This document shows, piece by piece, positions 12,351 to 24,444 of a stretch of 64,000 nt of DNA. The stretch lies in assembly GCF_964355755.1 (NCBI RefSeq), contig NC_092672.1:8744001-8808000 (forward strand), given 5' to 3'. The translations under genes and the position numbers were made by a program. The notes beneath the pieces were generated by a model that saw nothing but the letters and a program-made list of their open reading frames with translations, had not been told where the DNA came from and made no database searches. Origin of the DNA: Antedon mediterranea (lineage: Eukaryota; Echinodermata; Crinoidea; Comatulida; Antedonidae). Within the stretch, counting starts at the first letter, position 1. Every line of letters begins with the position of its first letter.

Positions 12351-15300
12351 AACGGATAGAAAAAGATCTCTTTAGATTTCCTCTTTTAGGAGCTATTGTC
12401 ATGCTGTTTGATGACATATCTTATACAATAGTGTAGGCAAATAAAATTTACTTGTTAAAATGTCCATCGTAAATTTTAACATTCAACTAATAAAATGACA
12501 AATAATGTAAATATTTGTTTCGATATGGCAGATAACAGTTATTTAATACACGGCACTTACATTTAAAGAGGCCAGTGTGGTAACGAATTGACCATGCATG
12601 ACCCTCAGTTCCGCCTATAACCTAAATATATTACAGTTAATTTATATTTTAACTTTAAATCATTCGACAACAAGAGATATCAGTAGAGGAACCGTAACTT
12701 CGCTTATGCATCAAACGTCGGAAAATAGCCATTCAAATAAACTGATCGAAACAAATATGTAAATATTTTTTACGATGTGGTAGATAAATTGCTATAACCT
12801 AAGTAATTGTTAATTAATATGATAACAAGAAATATTTGTCTCGATGTTATTGATATAGCCTAAATACTTTAACATTGATTTATATAACTCTAGACTAAAT
12901 AATTCGATTACGTCAGAAAATAGTCTCAAAGTTGATATTAAACATCAAAGTCCTGTTGGCGGAGACTAAAAGGTAACCAATTAAATTCCTAATGTAATAT
13001 AAGAATCTATAGGAACATTACTGGAGCGACCGAACGATCGAGATCTTAAAAATGAATTAGCCAATAATCCGTACCGTAATCCATAATATTATTATTAATA
13101 TTGTTTTTGAAAATGTAATAGGCATATACTTCCGACCACTTAAAAACAGTGACGGTCAACTATGTGTGTACTTTTTTTTACACTGTAATTATTGAACATG
13201 TTAATATTATTTTCTAAATTTGATTTTTGTATATTTTACACGTTGAATGGATCGATCACAAATGGAAAAATGCAAACAGACGTCTACAATTGAGTGAGTT
13301 GGGTATAAATCATAATTTATAACTGGGGGCGTTAATATTTCTATGTTTTTACACAGTGCCTTTCGTTTGTGTTGTTAATCTAAAAACATTTCCATTATTT
13401 CCCACAAGCTTAATTTCTAACACAAAATTCATAGTTAAGTAATTATAAAAACACAAATACACAGCTAAATTACAGTATGCAGCGTTATAATACCACATCT
13501 ATAGTATCATGTTATGAGTTACAAAATGTAAATACTTTGCAACTGGGACCAGTAATGTATTAAAATGAATGACCGTAAAATGTATACAGCGTCAGAAATC
13601 AGTTAAAAATCACACAACCAAACGGCGGCGGCTCAGGTAAATTGAAATCACATTATCATCATGCTATGCGGTTTAGTTTGGTTTATGATGTGTTTTCATT
13701 AAAAAGGAGATAATTACCTAAATTATCCAAGTAAAACTCGTACAGTGTATTTTGAGGAGGAAAATACTAATACAAAAAATGTACTATATCATAATTTATA
13801 ATCATTAAGGCCTACCGCACATTAATTTTGCAGTTAAGAGATTATTTACAATAACGTGAAGCTATCCGATTACATATTAACAATGCATTCCAAAAATAAT
13901 TAGAAGATTCAAGAAACTTTATCTTTGTGAAAATACAAATAAATGTTGGTAGTCAACAATTCTGTTTTAAAAGATAAAAAAAAACCTTCGCGCCGCGCCT
14001 TCAAGCAGACGTTATTTCTAGGCTTTTCTATGTTTACAAGCTTAAATAGTATACGTATGAAACGCCATAACTAACGGAATCATTATAAAACAGTATCAAC
14101 GCGGAATCTAGTATTACGAAGGCTGACAAAAAATGTGAATTTGTAAACTCGGACTGGGCATGTGCACACCCCAAATCACGTCTGGGAAAAGAGAGTCTAT
14201 GAAAACATCTGTTGATAATATTATGCACTTCTGTCACGCGAGATTTTTGGTTTGACGGCCCTTGCACGAACTAACGACGTAACCAAATAGAACATTTCAT
14301 GTTTTTTTGATTGATTGATATTAAATCACTTTTTCTTAATATGTTAAATAGAATATTAATAAAAGCAGCATTTAATGAAAGAAGGACACTAATTAAAACT
14401 GTCGAGCGGCGGTTTTTGTAAGACAAATTTCTTGTTTATTATTGATTGTTTTTGTGTGTGTATTTTTGTATAAATTTAAATAAATATAACTTAGGCCTAT
14501 ACCCAGTTCCAATAAATACCAACATGACAGAGGGCATTTTTCGTATAGGTGTGTACATGTTTTCAAACAAAAATTAAAGCTATGCTAAAAACTAAATCTT
14601 CATACATAAAACTACTACATTAAAATTCGATTGAAATGTCATAAACAAGCTAATAATTGTATTAAATACAATTATTTGCAAATCGTTAATGACATTTTTT
14701 TATTTTGGTTCGAACCTGCAAGCTGTCGCTTCCAGAGGTACTGTCAAATACGTGTACAAATACGTTAACGCGGTGTTGAAACATTTACGACGTAAACGTG
14801 TCAGTCGTATGATTATCATACAGTACTTTAGTGTTTTTTATTGAACTTGTTGTCAAAATAGTTTGATCTTTGATTTGTGTTTCTGTAAGGTGACGCCATT
14901 CTTTATGACATTAAATACCTTAAATGAAGTTCACATTTTAATGTATTAGTTATACGTACAGAAATAGAAAGAAACATCTATAGGCCTACAATAGCAATTG
15001 TACGGTATACATTCAGAGTGACTTTTGATTGTCAGGCTAGGCCTAAACAAAAAACACCATTAAAACGTTGTTAACTCACCATTCAAATGTTGTTAATTAA
15101 CGGATAATATTACGTCTAATGAAAAAGAGAAATATCTTTAATTAGAGATCAACCAGCTGATTATCGTAAAGTATCATGTCACGTGACAATAAACAACCGA
15201 CAGTATCGTGTCTGCTGACTGCAGAAAACCAATACCATAGCACATAATGTAATATTATATTAATCTAACCTTCTCTCACTATATGATAAAATATAAACCA

Positions 15301-16688
15301 CCATGCTGTAATTCGAACCACCGGGTCTATCAATTTAAGTAAGCACTAATCGATCAGCCAAAAAGCTGACTGACAGAAGCGTTGGCCCATGGAATTACTG
15401 CCAGAAGACGCGATACTGTTGAGCTGGTGATTGTCTCTAGACATGATACACCTCTTTTACCGTGTGCAGCACGTCCAAGTAAAACTAATTTATATGAAAT
15501 ATGACATATTGTATGAACTATTTATCACGATATAAACATTTGTGTGACCCGATGAATCTGTACGTGGTTACCTGGTATATAGGTTGGCATGTTCTGGGCC
15601 GATTTGTTTTGGTCCCCAAAGCGAAAGTTAGGTTGGATCATTATTCATAAACTATAAACAACTGTCAAGTTCAGGGAATAAACTAAAATATATGCCTAGT
15701 TAAAACCATTGTGAAATGAATTATTTATGGTGCCCCTTAATAACTAGACCCCGAAAAAAATGCTCGGCAAACATCACGTTACGAAAGTATAACCGGCATA
15801 CTTAGCACTTTTTTATTTATTTTTTTGGTTTGAATTTTGCAAATTCTTGCTTATTCCCGATTCAATCTGGTCGCACATAGCCTATCTTATGCTATTAATA
15901 AATTATTTATTTATTAGATATTTTAGTTGCTATAGGCCTACTATATGCAAGTTTATTTTCTTCTGAAATTTCTCCAGTGAAATTCCAGACTGTCTCTTTA
16001 ATTTACTCCTGTCATTTTTGTGAAATAAAATTATTTAATTGCCACAATCAAACGCAAACTCGTCACGATGCATTGCGATGTAGTCGCAGTCTGTCTCGAT
16101 GGGGCTGGAAAATACCCGTAGTTGGTGAACGAATTATTAATGATGAGCCGAGGACGCGGTGAGTTCTTTCAGCACAAGTTTTATTCTAGAGTGTGTTTTC
16201 GTTTATATAAATAAAACCAGTTGATAGACCTACTTTAAAATAGTAGAGTTACTTTTCCTTTTTATATACAGTTACTCCATCCACTACAAACTCGATTACG
16301 TTTTTTAATATTAATTTATATGTTCAAATGACGGCACAAGTTAAAAAAAGAAATACAAAAATAGCGCAGCAAAATATTATGCCTGCAAGCAAAAACAATG
16401 AAATAAAAATGTTTTACCTTTCACTTATAAGCCAGATCCAAGTAGGGCCTATAAAATTGTAGTCGGTAGAAAATCTTCTCAACTTCGCCGTTAACAGACT
16501 TTGAGCAATATAAAATAGCCTGACTATATCTTATAAGCTGAAATGCCTATCATATAAACTTTCCATCTGCTCCGGGAATCGAATATCCGACCTATCGTGT
16601 CGATGCGTAAGAGCGTTATGACCGCATCTTCTGCTTTCGAGTAATATGTGAGCACATGGATTTTATTTTCATTTATACAAATACTTCC
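12351..16688. other. Long non-coding stretch
   Basis: No exon, RNA gene or clear mobile element was recognised in these 4.3 kb. Sequence is AT-rich with scattered GGCCTA words and short A/T runs. Frames at 14034-14267 and 15977-16162 are short and without recognisable features. Confidence 0.4.
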
Positions 16689-16745
16689 CGCCGATAGATG
16701 GCATTTTCGCCGATAGATGGCATTTTCGCCGATAGATGACATCAT
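16689..16745. repeat. 19-bp tandem repeat, three copies
   Basis: CGCCGATAGATGGCATTTT occurs twice in perfect register, followed by a third copy changed at its end (GACATCAT). Confidence 0.85.
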
Positions 16746-17580
16746 ACCGCTGCATTTTCAAAGGTGCAGTGAATAGAAACAAAAATACAATCATGTAAGA
16801 GACGTGCATGTATATGCCATTAGACGTTGTTTTTTAAACTTGAAGTACCCTCAATCTACAGCTAATCACATTGCAAAGATAATGGTTTACTTTTCCTTCG
16901 ATTATTTACCTGATGAACGAAGCAATGCTGGCAAATCATACAACATAAGTGGTTTATTTATTATATTGTTTGTTTTAAATGTATGTCATCACATACACCC
17001 AGCAGCAGCAATGACCCATGACCATGCAGTATATCATGAAACAATTTGTATTCATAATTCATATTTCCTTTTTTTTAAAAGAATTATCAATATGTAAAGT
17101 ATACAATATGGTTTAGAATTGATTCAGACGATACAATAAATATGCATTTTACAAAAGAAATCCAAACAGTTTTCTAGAACTATTAGGATAATCAGAAAAG
17201 AGAAATTACAATTTCACTCTTTCCTGAGATAACCATTTATGCTGCCTTTGTCCAGTCAAATGACGTCATGATTAAAGTGCGCGAAATGTTAGGATTTGCG
17301 CTTGTACCGGTACATGATAGTATGCATAACACAACATACAAAGCAGTGTCGATTTTGCTTAATTCAACCAAGCTACATAACCAACTACATCAGACAAATT
17401 AAGTATGCATCTTCATGACATAGTTGGCTTCGTTGGAGAAATAATACATGACGACTACTACTGGAAAACAATATTATATTGGCCTACCATACCATTCGAC
17501 ATTGAACTAAAGACACCGACACGAATAGGGGCGTCAACTGAACTACAGTTTCATCGTGATGGAGCTTGCAACGCTCTGTT

Positions 17581-17722
17581 AAGCATGGTTCCCACCAGAT
17601 ACGCAGGGCAAAGACGTAGAACGCACCGCAAGCAAGTGACCAATATAACGAACGACAGTCCGAATAAAATCCATCGAGTGGTCAATCACTTACGATGCGT
17701 ACAGTACTGGGTTGCATCTTTA
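17581..17722. mobile_element. Degenerate MITE of the GGTTCCCACTAG family
   Basis: The left tip is GTTAAGCATGGTTCCCACCA, with TTAA. The interior retains GACCAATATAACGAACGACA / GAGTGGTCAATCACTTA. The right arm GATGCGTACAGTACTGGGTT is a worn version of the family end. The 106-residue frame across it is a by-product of the repeat. Confidence 0.55.
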
Positions 17723-18344
17723 TGATAACATGGGCCTAGTCAAATTCAGTGAGTGTTTGGTACATTTTACTACTCAATTCCCTTCTCAACAATCAGATTT
17801 ACAGAATTAACAATCATTACTAGGATGATCACCTACTAGTCTACTTATCACGAGTATGAATATATTTACATATTTTTTATAATCCTCACCTCATACATCG
17901 ACGGAATGTAATCATGACAAAAGCAAATCAGATTTTTTTTATTGGATGTTTGTTATTCGTTGTGTGTGATATGGAAGAATTTTAGTACATGCACTATTTT
18001 GCTAATGAATTCACTTGAATGCAATATTATGTCGTAAAATATTTTATCACTTTTTCAGGTAGTATTTTCTATCATTCAAGTTTGGTTGGGACCTATAAAA
18101 CACAAATCGATGATCATTTAATTATATATACATCCCGTCTACAATAATAATAAAATCATTTTTAAACAAGTTTCTATTAGATTTTAAACGGTTTGGCTGT
18201 CCATGGTGATGTATTATGGACTAATTGTAACCTTATTTTGTAATACATTACAAACAACGCCCTCACAATACCATAATAAATGAATAGATAATTGCAAAAT
18301 GATGAAGTAAAATAGCCAGACAAATTTGCATTTTATATGTGTGC

Positions 18345-18569
18345 TTTTTTTTTTTATCTTATGTGGGTTCATCGCACTTTTATTTCCATACATAATAATG
18401 TTGCTATCTCTTTACATATAATTATTTTTCTCTAAACACATTTTCATTTCAATATACTATACATATTATTATATTAACAATGTTTGTTTTCATCAAAATA
18501 TATGTAAAGAGATATGAACATATTTATGGAAACAAAAGTGGGATGAACCCACATAAGATAAAAAAAAAA
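18345..18569. repeat. Long inverted repeat (hairpin), arms ~72 bp
   Basis: The left arm (18345-18422) and right arm (18499-18569) are close inverted complements. For example TATCTTATGTGGGTTCATC pairs with GATGAACCCACATAAGATA, and ATCTCTTTACATATA with TATATGTAAAGAGAT. The loop is about 76 bp. Poly-T and poly-A at the outer ends continue the stem. It could be a foldback MITE or a hairpin RNA source. No TSD was identified. Confidence 0.75.
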
Positions 18570-19745
18570 CGTTTTCACAATATCCAAAATCAAATAAACA
18601 CACGATTCTCTGTTGGCCTACTGTGTATCCACATGGTATTAACTGTACAGTATTATAGACAAATTCCTTAATATAGTGCCACAAACATAATAAATGCGTT
18701 TAAATTAATAGGTAAAGGTAATTCTTCTTTCACGAACGTTCTCATAAATTCTTTCAAGAAGAAGTAGAATTGTCTGCCCGGACGTCTGCCCTTCTTGAAT
18801 GCGACGTTTTGTCGCCATAAAGGTGTAGGTCTACCGAGCAAGACCGCTCGACTATGAAAGATGTCAATTAAACAGCATAACGCTTGGCCATGATGGATGT
18901 CTTTCTTAATTAAAAATGACTCTCCTATTTAAAATTCCAGAAAGACCCCCATTGCTGATTATATTTGTATTATCCGTTTGTTTTACACGCTACTACAACT
19001 ATAATAATAATATTAAAGAGCTTTCGTATACTGTATGACCACAACTCAGGCTAAATTTACCCAAATGACGTTTGGTATAATTAGGCCACGTACTTTCACT
19101 CGACGAAAACTAGGTAGGCAAAACAATTTAGGATGAATCAGCTACTATAACTATATCATTAGGAACGGTTCCCATAAACGTGGATAATTGGATTGTTTAA
19201 TCATGGAGGTATACCATGGTTTAATTGGTGTTCGTGCATTTACATAATTAGGTATTAATTAACATTCCGTGAAAATTCTGCCGATGAAAGCGTAATTAGA
19301 CAGTGCGTATGATGCGCTTACCGACAATGGGATCTGATTACCACACCGTAATATTTTGTTTAGTTTTTGCAGTGAAGAGCTTAGAATAAAGGGTGACGCG
19401 TTGGGAGTTCGAATATTGCGTTGGGATTTAGAGATGACTTAATTTGAAAAACGGCAAACATTTTTAATTGTGATTTAATTAAGTGTGTACGTGTGTATCT
19501 CGTTACATCTGACTAGATATTTTATTTCAGTTTTCAAACTGTTCAAAGTTAACGAGACGTATTTTATTAGATAGATGAAACAATCCGCTTTTCATAATGC
19601 CTAAAACTATGTTGTTTTCTGTATTTCGTATTCATGCTATTCATGAGGGTATACAAATTTGATGTTGTACGTTAGTTCATATATTATATATTAACACATC
19701 TGAGTACAAGTTCTATAGGCCTAATGTTTCTATAACATGGTACGT

Positions 19746-19791
19746 TTTTATTTATTTATTTATTTATTTTATTTATTTTATTTATTTATTT
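19746..19791. repeat. (TTTA)n microsatellite
   Basis: About eleven TTTA units with two one-base slips. Confidence 0.95.
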
Positions 19792-21185
19792 GTGTATAAT
19801 TGGTGGCAGAACTAGACACGAAGGGGAGAAGAAAGTTATTGTCCACACCTGTGCCAAATTCAGCCCAGTTAGTCGCAGGTTATTCCCTCACAAATATAAT
19901 CAATATTTTGTTCTTTGGTTCGAATTATTAATTATTTCGTCTAACTGACGGCCAACTCAAATCATATACGTTTATCACTGTATAGTAAAACGCATACCTT
20001 TTCGACTGCATTGTTATCATAATGATTGTAATAATCTTCCTAAATAATTAATTCTATGAAACATGGAATATACATATATATAGTCGAATGATTACATAGT
20101 TACCGAAATGTACAAATAATTTGATAAGGAGGTTAATTAAATACATGAAGCTAAATTATGGATACCATTGATTATAACATTAAAATTGCATCCTCAATGG
20201 GTTACTAATATTAAGTCTCATTATGAATAGCTAGATGATTCTTACTTAATTGATTTATCTTTGATCTTTTATTTAAGATACTGATGATCAATGAACTACT
20301 GTAATTGAATTGATTGCTCAGATGTTTTCCCAACTTTGATGTAACCCGAACACTCGGTGGTACATCATTTTAAAATTAATAAAACGTATAAATAATCCAG
20401 TGATATAACTGATCAGTTTCGGTGTGGATCTGTGTTTCAATATCAGTTGTATAATTAATTATGTGTGATTTTACAAGACCAAACGTAACGTGTACTGTTA
20501 CCTCGTAACTTAATATTACGAGCAAGTAAGGAGGTGCGTGAAATGAATACATATCGGTAAAATAATCGTGGCCCATGTTGAAAATGCCAAAACAAAAACA
20601 ATCTAAAGTGTCATTTTTCGACCCCATGGGGTGGGGAAGAAGAAGAGGATATAATGAGAGTGTAACATTCTTTGCCATTTGAATACAGACCTAATAATAA
20701 TAACACATTTTTTAATCCTAAAATTGACGAATACAAGTGAGTCACCTTACGCTTATACAGAATATCTTTAAAACTTGATAGAGGGCAGTGCAGCAGCGTA
20801 AATTATCAGAAACTAAATTAACGAATACAAGTGAGCCGGCCCATCTAATCATACGTTCATACAAAATACCTCAAAATAGAGGGCAGTGCAGCAGAGTAAA
20901 TTATCAGAAGCAAGAAACTAAATTAACGAATACAAGTGAGCCATCTTACGCTTATACAGAATATCTTAAAAACTTGATAGAGGGCAGTGCAGCAACGTAA
21001 ATTATCAGAAACTACATTAACGAATTAAAATACAAGTGAGCCATCTAATCATACGCTCATACAAAATACCTCAAAATAGAGGGCAGTGCAGCAGAGTAAA
21101 TTATCAGAAGCCAGAAACTAAATTAACGAATACAAGTGAGCCATCATACGCCCATACAAAATATATCGAAACTAAATAGAGGGCA

Positions 21186-21912
21186 ATCCAGTGAGGAATA
21201 TGGTCTTTACCTCAATGTCAAGAAGACGAAAGTAATGATAAGTGGAAGGAAGAATGAACATCGCATTCAAGCAGATGGAGAGGACATAGAAGTAGTCAAC
21301 ACCTTCAACTTTCTTGGCTCCCTGATTGTTGACACTGGAGGAAGCTCAGAGGAAATAAAACGTCGTCTCGCTATGGCTAGAACATCCACAATAGGTCTTA
21401 CCAACATTTGGAAGGATAGAGGGATCTCAAAAAACACAAAGATTCATATCATGAATGCATTGGTATTTCCGATTGCCACTTATGGATCTGAGACATGGGC
21501 TCTTGGAGCTAGCTGCAGATAGAAAGAAGATCAAAGCTTTTGAAATTTGGTGTTGGAGGAGATTGTTAAGGATATCGTGGAAGGAGCATAAGTCAAATAA
21601 ATTTGTTAACAACCAGATTGGAAGCAGAGTCAACCTATGCCAGAAGGTTGATAAGATCAAACTTCAGTACTTTGGTCACATTGCCAGGAGAGAAGGTGAC
21701 AACCTGGAAAAGATAATTGCACAAGGTCATGTAGAAGGCAAGCGAAAACGTGGTAGACAGAAGATAAGATGGACTGATGGTATTAGAGAGATCACAGGAT
21801 TGGATGTGTGCACAGCTTCTCGCTATGCTCAGGATAGAGATGGGTGGAATGTCATCATAAGCAGGAGCACAAAGGGTCAGTCATGACTCACAGGACCACG
21901 ACGACGACGACG
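21186..21912 (+). mobile_element. 5'-truncated non-LTR retrotransposon with (ACG)n tail and 12-bp TSD
   Basis: AAATAGAGGGCA at 21174-21185 and again at 21913-21924 flanks the insert. The same word is part of the minisatellite unit, and the right-hand flank continues as a normal unit. The insert ends in (ACG)n directly before the second copy, as expected for target-primed integration of an RTE-like LINE with a simple-repeat tail. It encodes the C-terminal part of a reverse transcriptase protein (next entry). Confidence 0.8.
21187..21886 (+). pseudogene. Broken C-terminal part of a LINE endonuclease-reverse transcriptase
   Basis: The 5' part in frame 1 contains GLYLNVKKTKVMISGRK (region after the catalytic FADD block in LINE reverse transcriptases), NTFNFLGSLI and YGSETWAL. 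The downstream part in frame 2 contains RRLLRISWKEH, YFGHIARREGDN and a GRQKIRWTDGIREITG block ending RSTKGQS before a TGA. These blocks occur in this order in proteins usually labelled endonuclease-reverse transcriptase (RTE-type). An extra base near 21505 shifts the frame between WAL and ELAADRKK, so the copy is dead. The endonuclease and catalytic core are missing because of 5' truncation. Clade placement is approximate. Confidence 0.8.
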
Positions 21913-22035
21913 AAATAGAGGGCAGTTCAGCAGAGTAAATTATCAGAAACTAAATTGAGGAATACAAGTGAGCCATCTAATCATACGCTCATACTAAATA
22001 CCTCAAAATAGAGAGCAGTGCAGCATAGTAAATTA

Positions 22036-22625
22036 CAGAGCTATATAATAATATAAAGAGTTGCGACTTCGAATGGAGCAGAAGCCATGTTTGTGTCCAG
22101 CTATGCTTATGTAGAGTATGGAGTCGAGTAATTTGCTTTAAAAATGTATAACATTCACAAGACATTAAATATCGAATTTGATATCAAAACAATCAATTTG
22201 TTTAAAGATTTTTGTGAAAATAATAAACAAAATTATAAAGTTACTGCGAACATGATTTTAAACAAAAACAAATAGCAATTTCGGAACGGCTCTGGCTAGG
22301 CTGTGTGCTGCTCCATGCACGCTCTACGCGTGCGCGTTTAGTTTGTACAGCGATTCTCTATAGTAATGCATTGCTTTTACATTTTGTTGTTTAAAATAAT
22401 GTTCGCAGTAACTTTATGATTTTGTTATTATCTTAACAAACAATTGATTGTTTTGATATTAAATTCGATATTTAATGTCTTGTGAATGTTATACATTTTT
22501 TAAGCAAATGACTCGACTCCATACTCTACAAGTATAGTTGGACACAAAGATGGCCGGTGTGCACCCCACGTGACTTTCTAAAATCCGTGAACGCAATACC
22601 GTAACTCTTTATATATATGGCTCTG
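22036..22625. mobile_element. Foldback hAT-like MITE, 590 bp, with 8-bp TSD
   Basis: GTAAATTA stands on both sides (22028-22035 and 22626-22633). The ends are CAGAGCTATATA and, inverted, CAGAGCCATATATA. Almost the whole element is a long inverted repeat: the left arm to about 22290 and the right arm from about 22365 share TGTATAACATTCACAAGACA and AAAGTTACTGCGAACAT. An 8-bp TSD and a CAG-type tip are typical of the hAT superfamily. No coding frame. It sits in a unit of the minisatellite. Confidence 0.8.
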
Positions 22626-23000
22626 GTAAATTATTGGCAATCATGAAGAAACACAATACTAGTGTAAAACTATTCGTATAGTGGCCTACAGTTTAAGCGT
22701 GTATCTCACAAAATTAAAGCATGTAAAGTTCCCAATAGATCGAACATGTAAATACGGGGCATTCCGTATAAGTATAACAACATTTAGGCCTAAGTCGAAT
22801 AGACACAAGAAAAACAAACACTAAAATGTAGGCATGAGACATATTTGAGCCTAAAGACTACTCAAAGCACAAACATGATATAGGCCTAGATTTATATTTA
22901 AAACCAAACTTCGACGACAACGTAGGCTTACTTTAAGTAGTAGGCCTACGTACGTGCTTGTACAAGCTGTAACCTGTAGCTATAGAAGGATGGGGTTATT

Positions 23001-23623
23001 GTCAGAATAGCAATCTTATTACAAGATAGAATAGAAAACCTATTTACTATAGGTAATGCAAATGATATATTTGAATATATTCGTAAAAACAAAGAAATTG
23101 TTAATTCACATTGGGTGTGCCCTCTTAAACAATCTCTCTTTGATTTATCAATTGCTAATTGGAGCCAAGAGTTAAATACAAAATCATCACTCAACAACGA
23201 ATACAAATCTTTAAAAAAAAAACCCTTGTCTTGAAACTTACCTTCTGGACAAAACAGATTTTGAAGCGCACAAATACTCTGCCATTAGAAGGTAGAAAAT
23301 GCAATTGGCTACCTGAAAGTGATGGTTTATGTAGTCTTTGCAATATGAAACGTATATAAAACGTAAAACACTTCCTATTTAAATGTCCTGCTTACGACGA
23401 CATTAGAAAAGAAGAAACCATGAGATTAAAACTACAATTGCAATCTTCTAACCTTAATCATATTTGGCACTTATTCATAAACTCTAATACTGATGTTAAA
23501 ATACACCTAACACTTGGAAGTGACTATCATGTGTTCAGTAAAGAAACCCATCTAATACTTGATAAATTTTGCAAAATATATGCCAAAGGAGCATGGAAAA
23601 AGCGCTCCGCAATTATCAATTAA
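23001..23623 (+). pseudogene. Broken LINE ORF2 C-terminal end with CCHC-like motif
   Basis: The first part is in the frame of position 23001 (IENLFTIGNANDIFEYIRKN, then WSQELNTKSSLNNEYKSLKK). After a frameshift near 23290 the downstream frame reads CNWLPESDG, CSLCNMKRI, a stop codon, then VKHFLFKCPAYDDIR and a C-terminal end at 23623. The spaced C-x2-C ... H-x4-C block is the zinc-knuckle-like end of many LINE ORF2 proteins. One frameshift and one stop make it non-functional. No catalytic part remains. Confidence 0.7.
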
Positions 23624-24444
23624 TAGATCTAGAGATTGTACCAGATTTCCGTTCTGTATTGCAGAGTAAGACTTGCATAGTGTAAATTTCTGTTGAGTTT
23701 TTTTTGTATCAGTTGATTTTAAAATGCCTTGTCATTCATTTATTTCTTATGTTTAACTTTATAATGTAATTTGTTAATTTTGCAAATGTAATTTCTGTTC
23801 ATTTTAGGCCTTTTATTTATATCTGTATTTTGTATCATCATTGTAAACAACACTTAACTGCTGCATGGAGACTTTAAATTTATATTTACAAAACTTTAAA
23901 AACACAATTAAATCAGGATTATAATTTGAGGTATAATGGTTAATAAAACACTAAAAAAAAGATTAAATATTAAAATTAGGAAAATCGAAATAATAATAAA
24001 AATAATACTACTTTAACTAAATAACAAATAAAGATCATAACTCATAACATAATTAAATGATATACAGTATTAACAAGAACATAAATAATAAAATAATAAT
24101 AAACAATATAATATTTAAATTAAATGACATTTTTAATAGGTATAATAATATTTTCTTTAAAAATAACATATTAAAAACATTGATAATAATACTAATAATA
24201 AATAATAACACTCCATCAAAGTTAAGTATTGTACTTTTTGCTCTTTAGTTTCTTTTTGTACAACCCGTTTTCTTTCATTTAAATGTTTTTTTTTTTATTT
24301 TCTCTTTATACTTTTATTTAGCCTTCAGGCTAACTTAATGTATGTAATATATGTAAGAACGCACCGTCCAGAAGAACGTGTGCCGCCGATTTAAAGGCGT
24401 ATGTTCAATAAAGTTATTATTATTATTATTATTTTTATTATTAT
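23001..24444 (+). mobile_element. LINE 3' portion with (TTA)n tail
   Basis: A degraded ORF2 end (next entry) is followed by about 800 bp of AT-rich 3' UTR. It ends with CGCACCGTCCAGAAGAACGT, a CCGCCG segment, an AATAAA signal (about 24408) and (TTA)n from about 24413. The order of protein end, polyadenylation signal and simple-repeat tail fits a non-LTR retrotransposon on the plus strand, truncated at its 5' end near 23000. Confidence 0.7.

Larger units (their letters stand above)
17723..20720. other. Non-coding stretch with a large hairpin and a (TTTA)n run
   Basis: No gene recognised. It contains the inverted repeat at 18345-18569 and the microsatellite at 19746-19791. The open frames at 18480-18684 on both strands arise within the hairpin arm. 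Confidence 0.45.
20722..22035. repeat. ~100-bp minisatellite, about six units, split by a retrotransposon insertion
   Basis: ACGAATACAAGTGAGCCATC recurs at about 20727, 20821, 20927, 21028, 21127 and 21958. Each is followed by CATACAAAATA, then AATAGAGGGCAGTGCAGCAG and GTAAATTATCAGAA. Spacing is 94-106 bp. The non-LTR fragment at 21186-21912 splits one unit, and the foldback element at 22036-22625 cuts the last one. Confidence 0.85.

Noticed and set aside
16804-17097. 97-residue plus-strand frame with hydrophobic centre
   Set aside because: No recognisable family or gene context.
17405-17725. 106-residue plus-strand frame
   Set aside because: Its 3' half is a degenerate MITE and the 5' half shows no recognisable protein features.
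24057-24248. Asn/Ile-rich 63-residue frame
   Set aside because: Product of AAT/ATA-rich LINE 3' UTR sequence.
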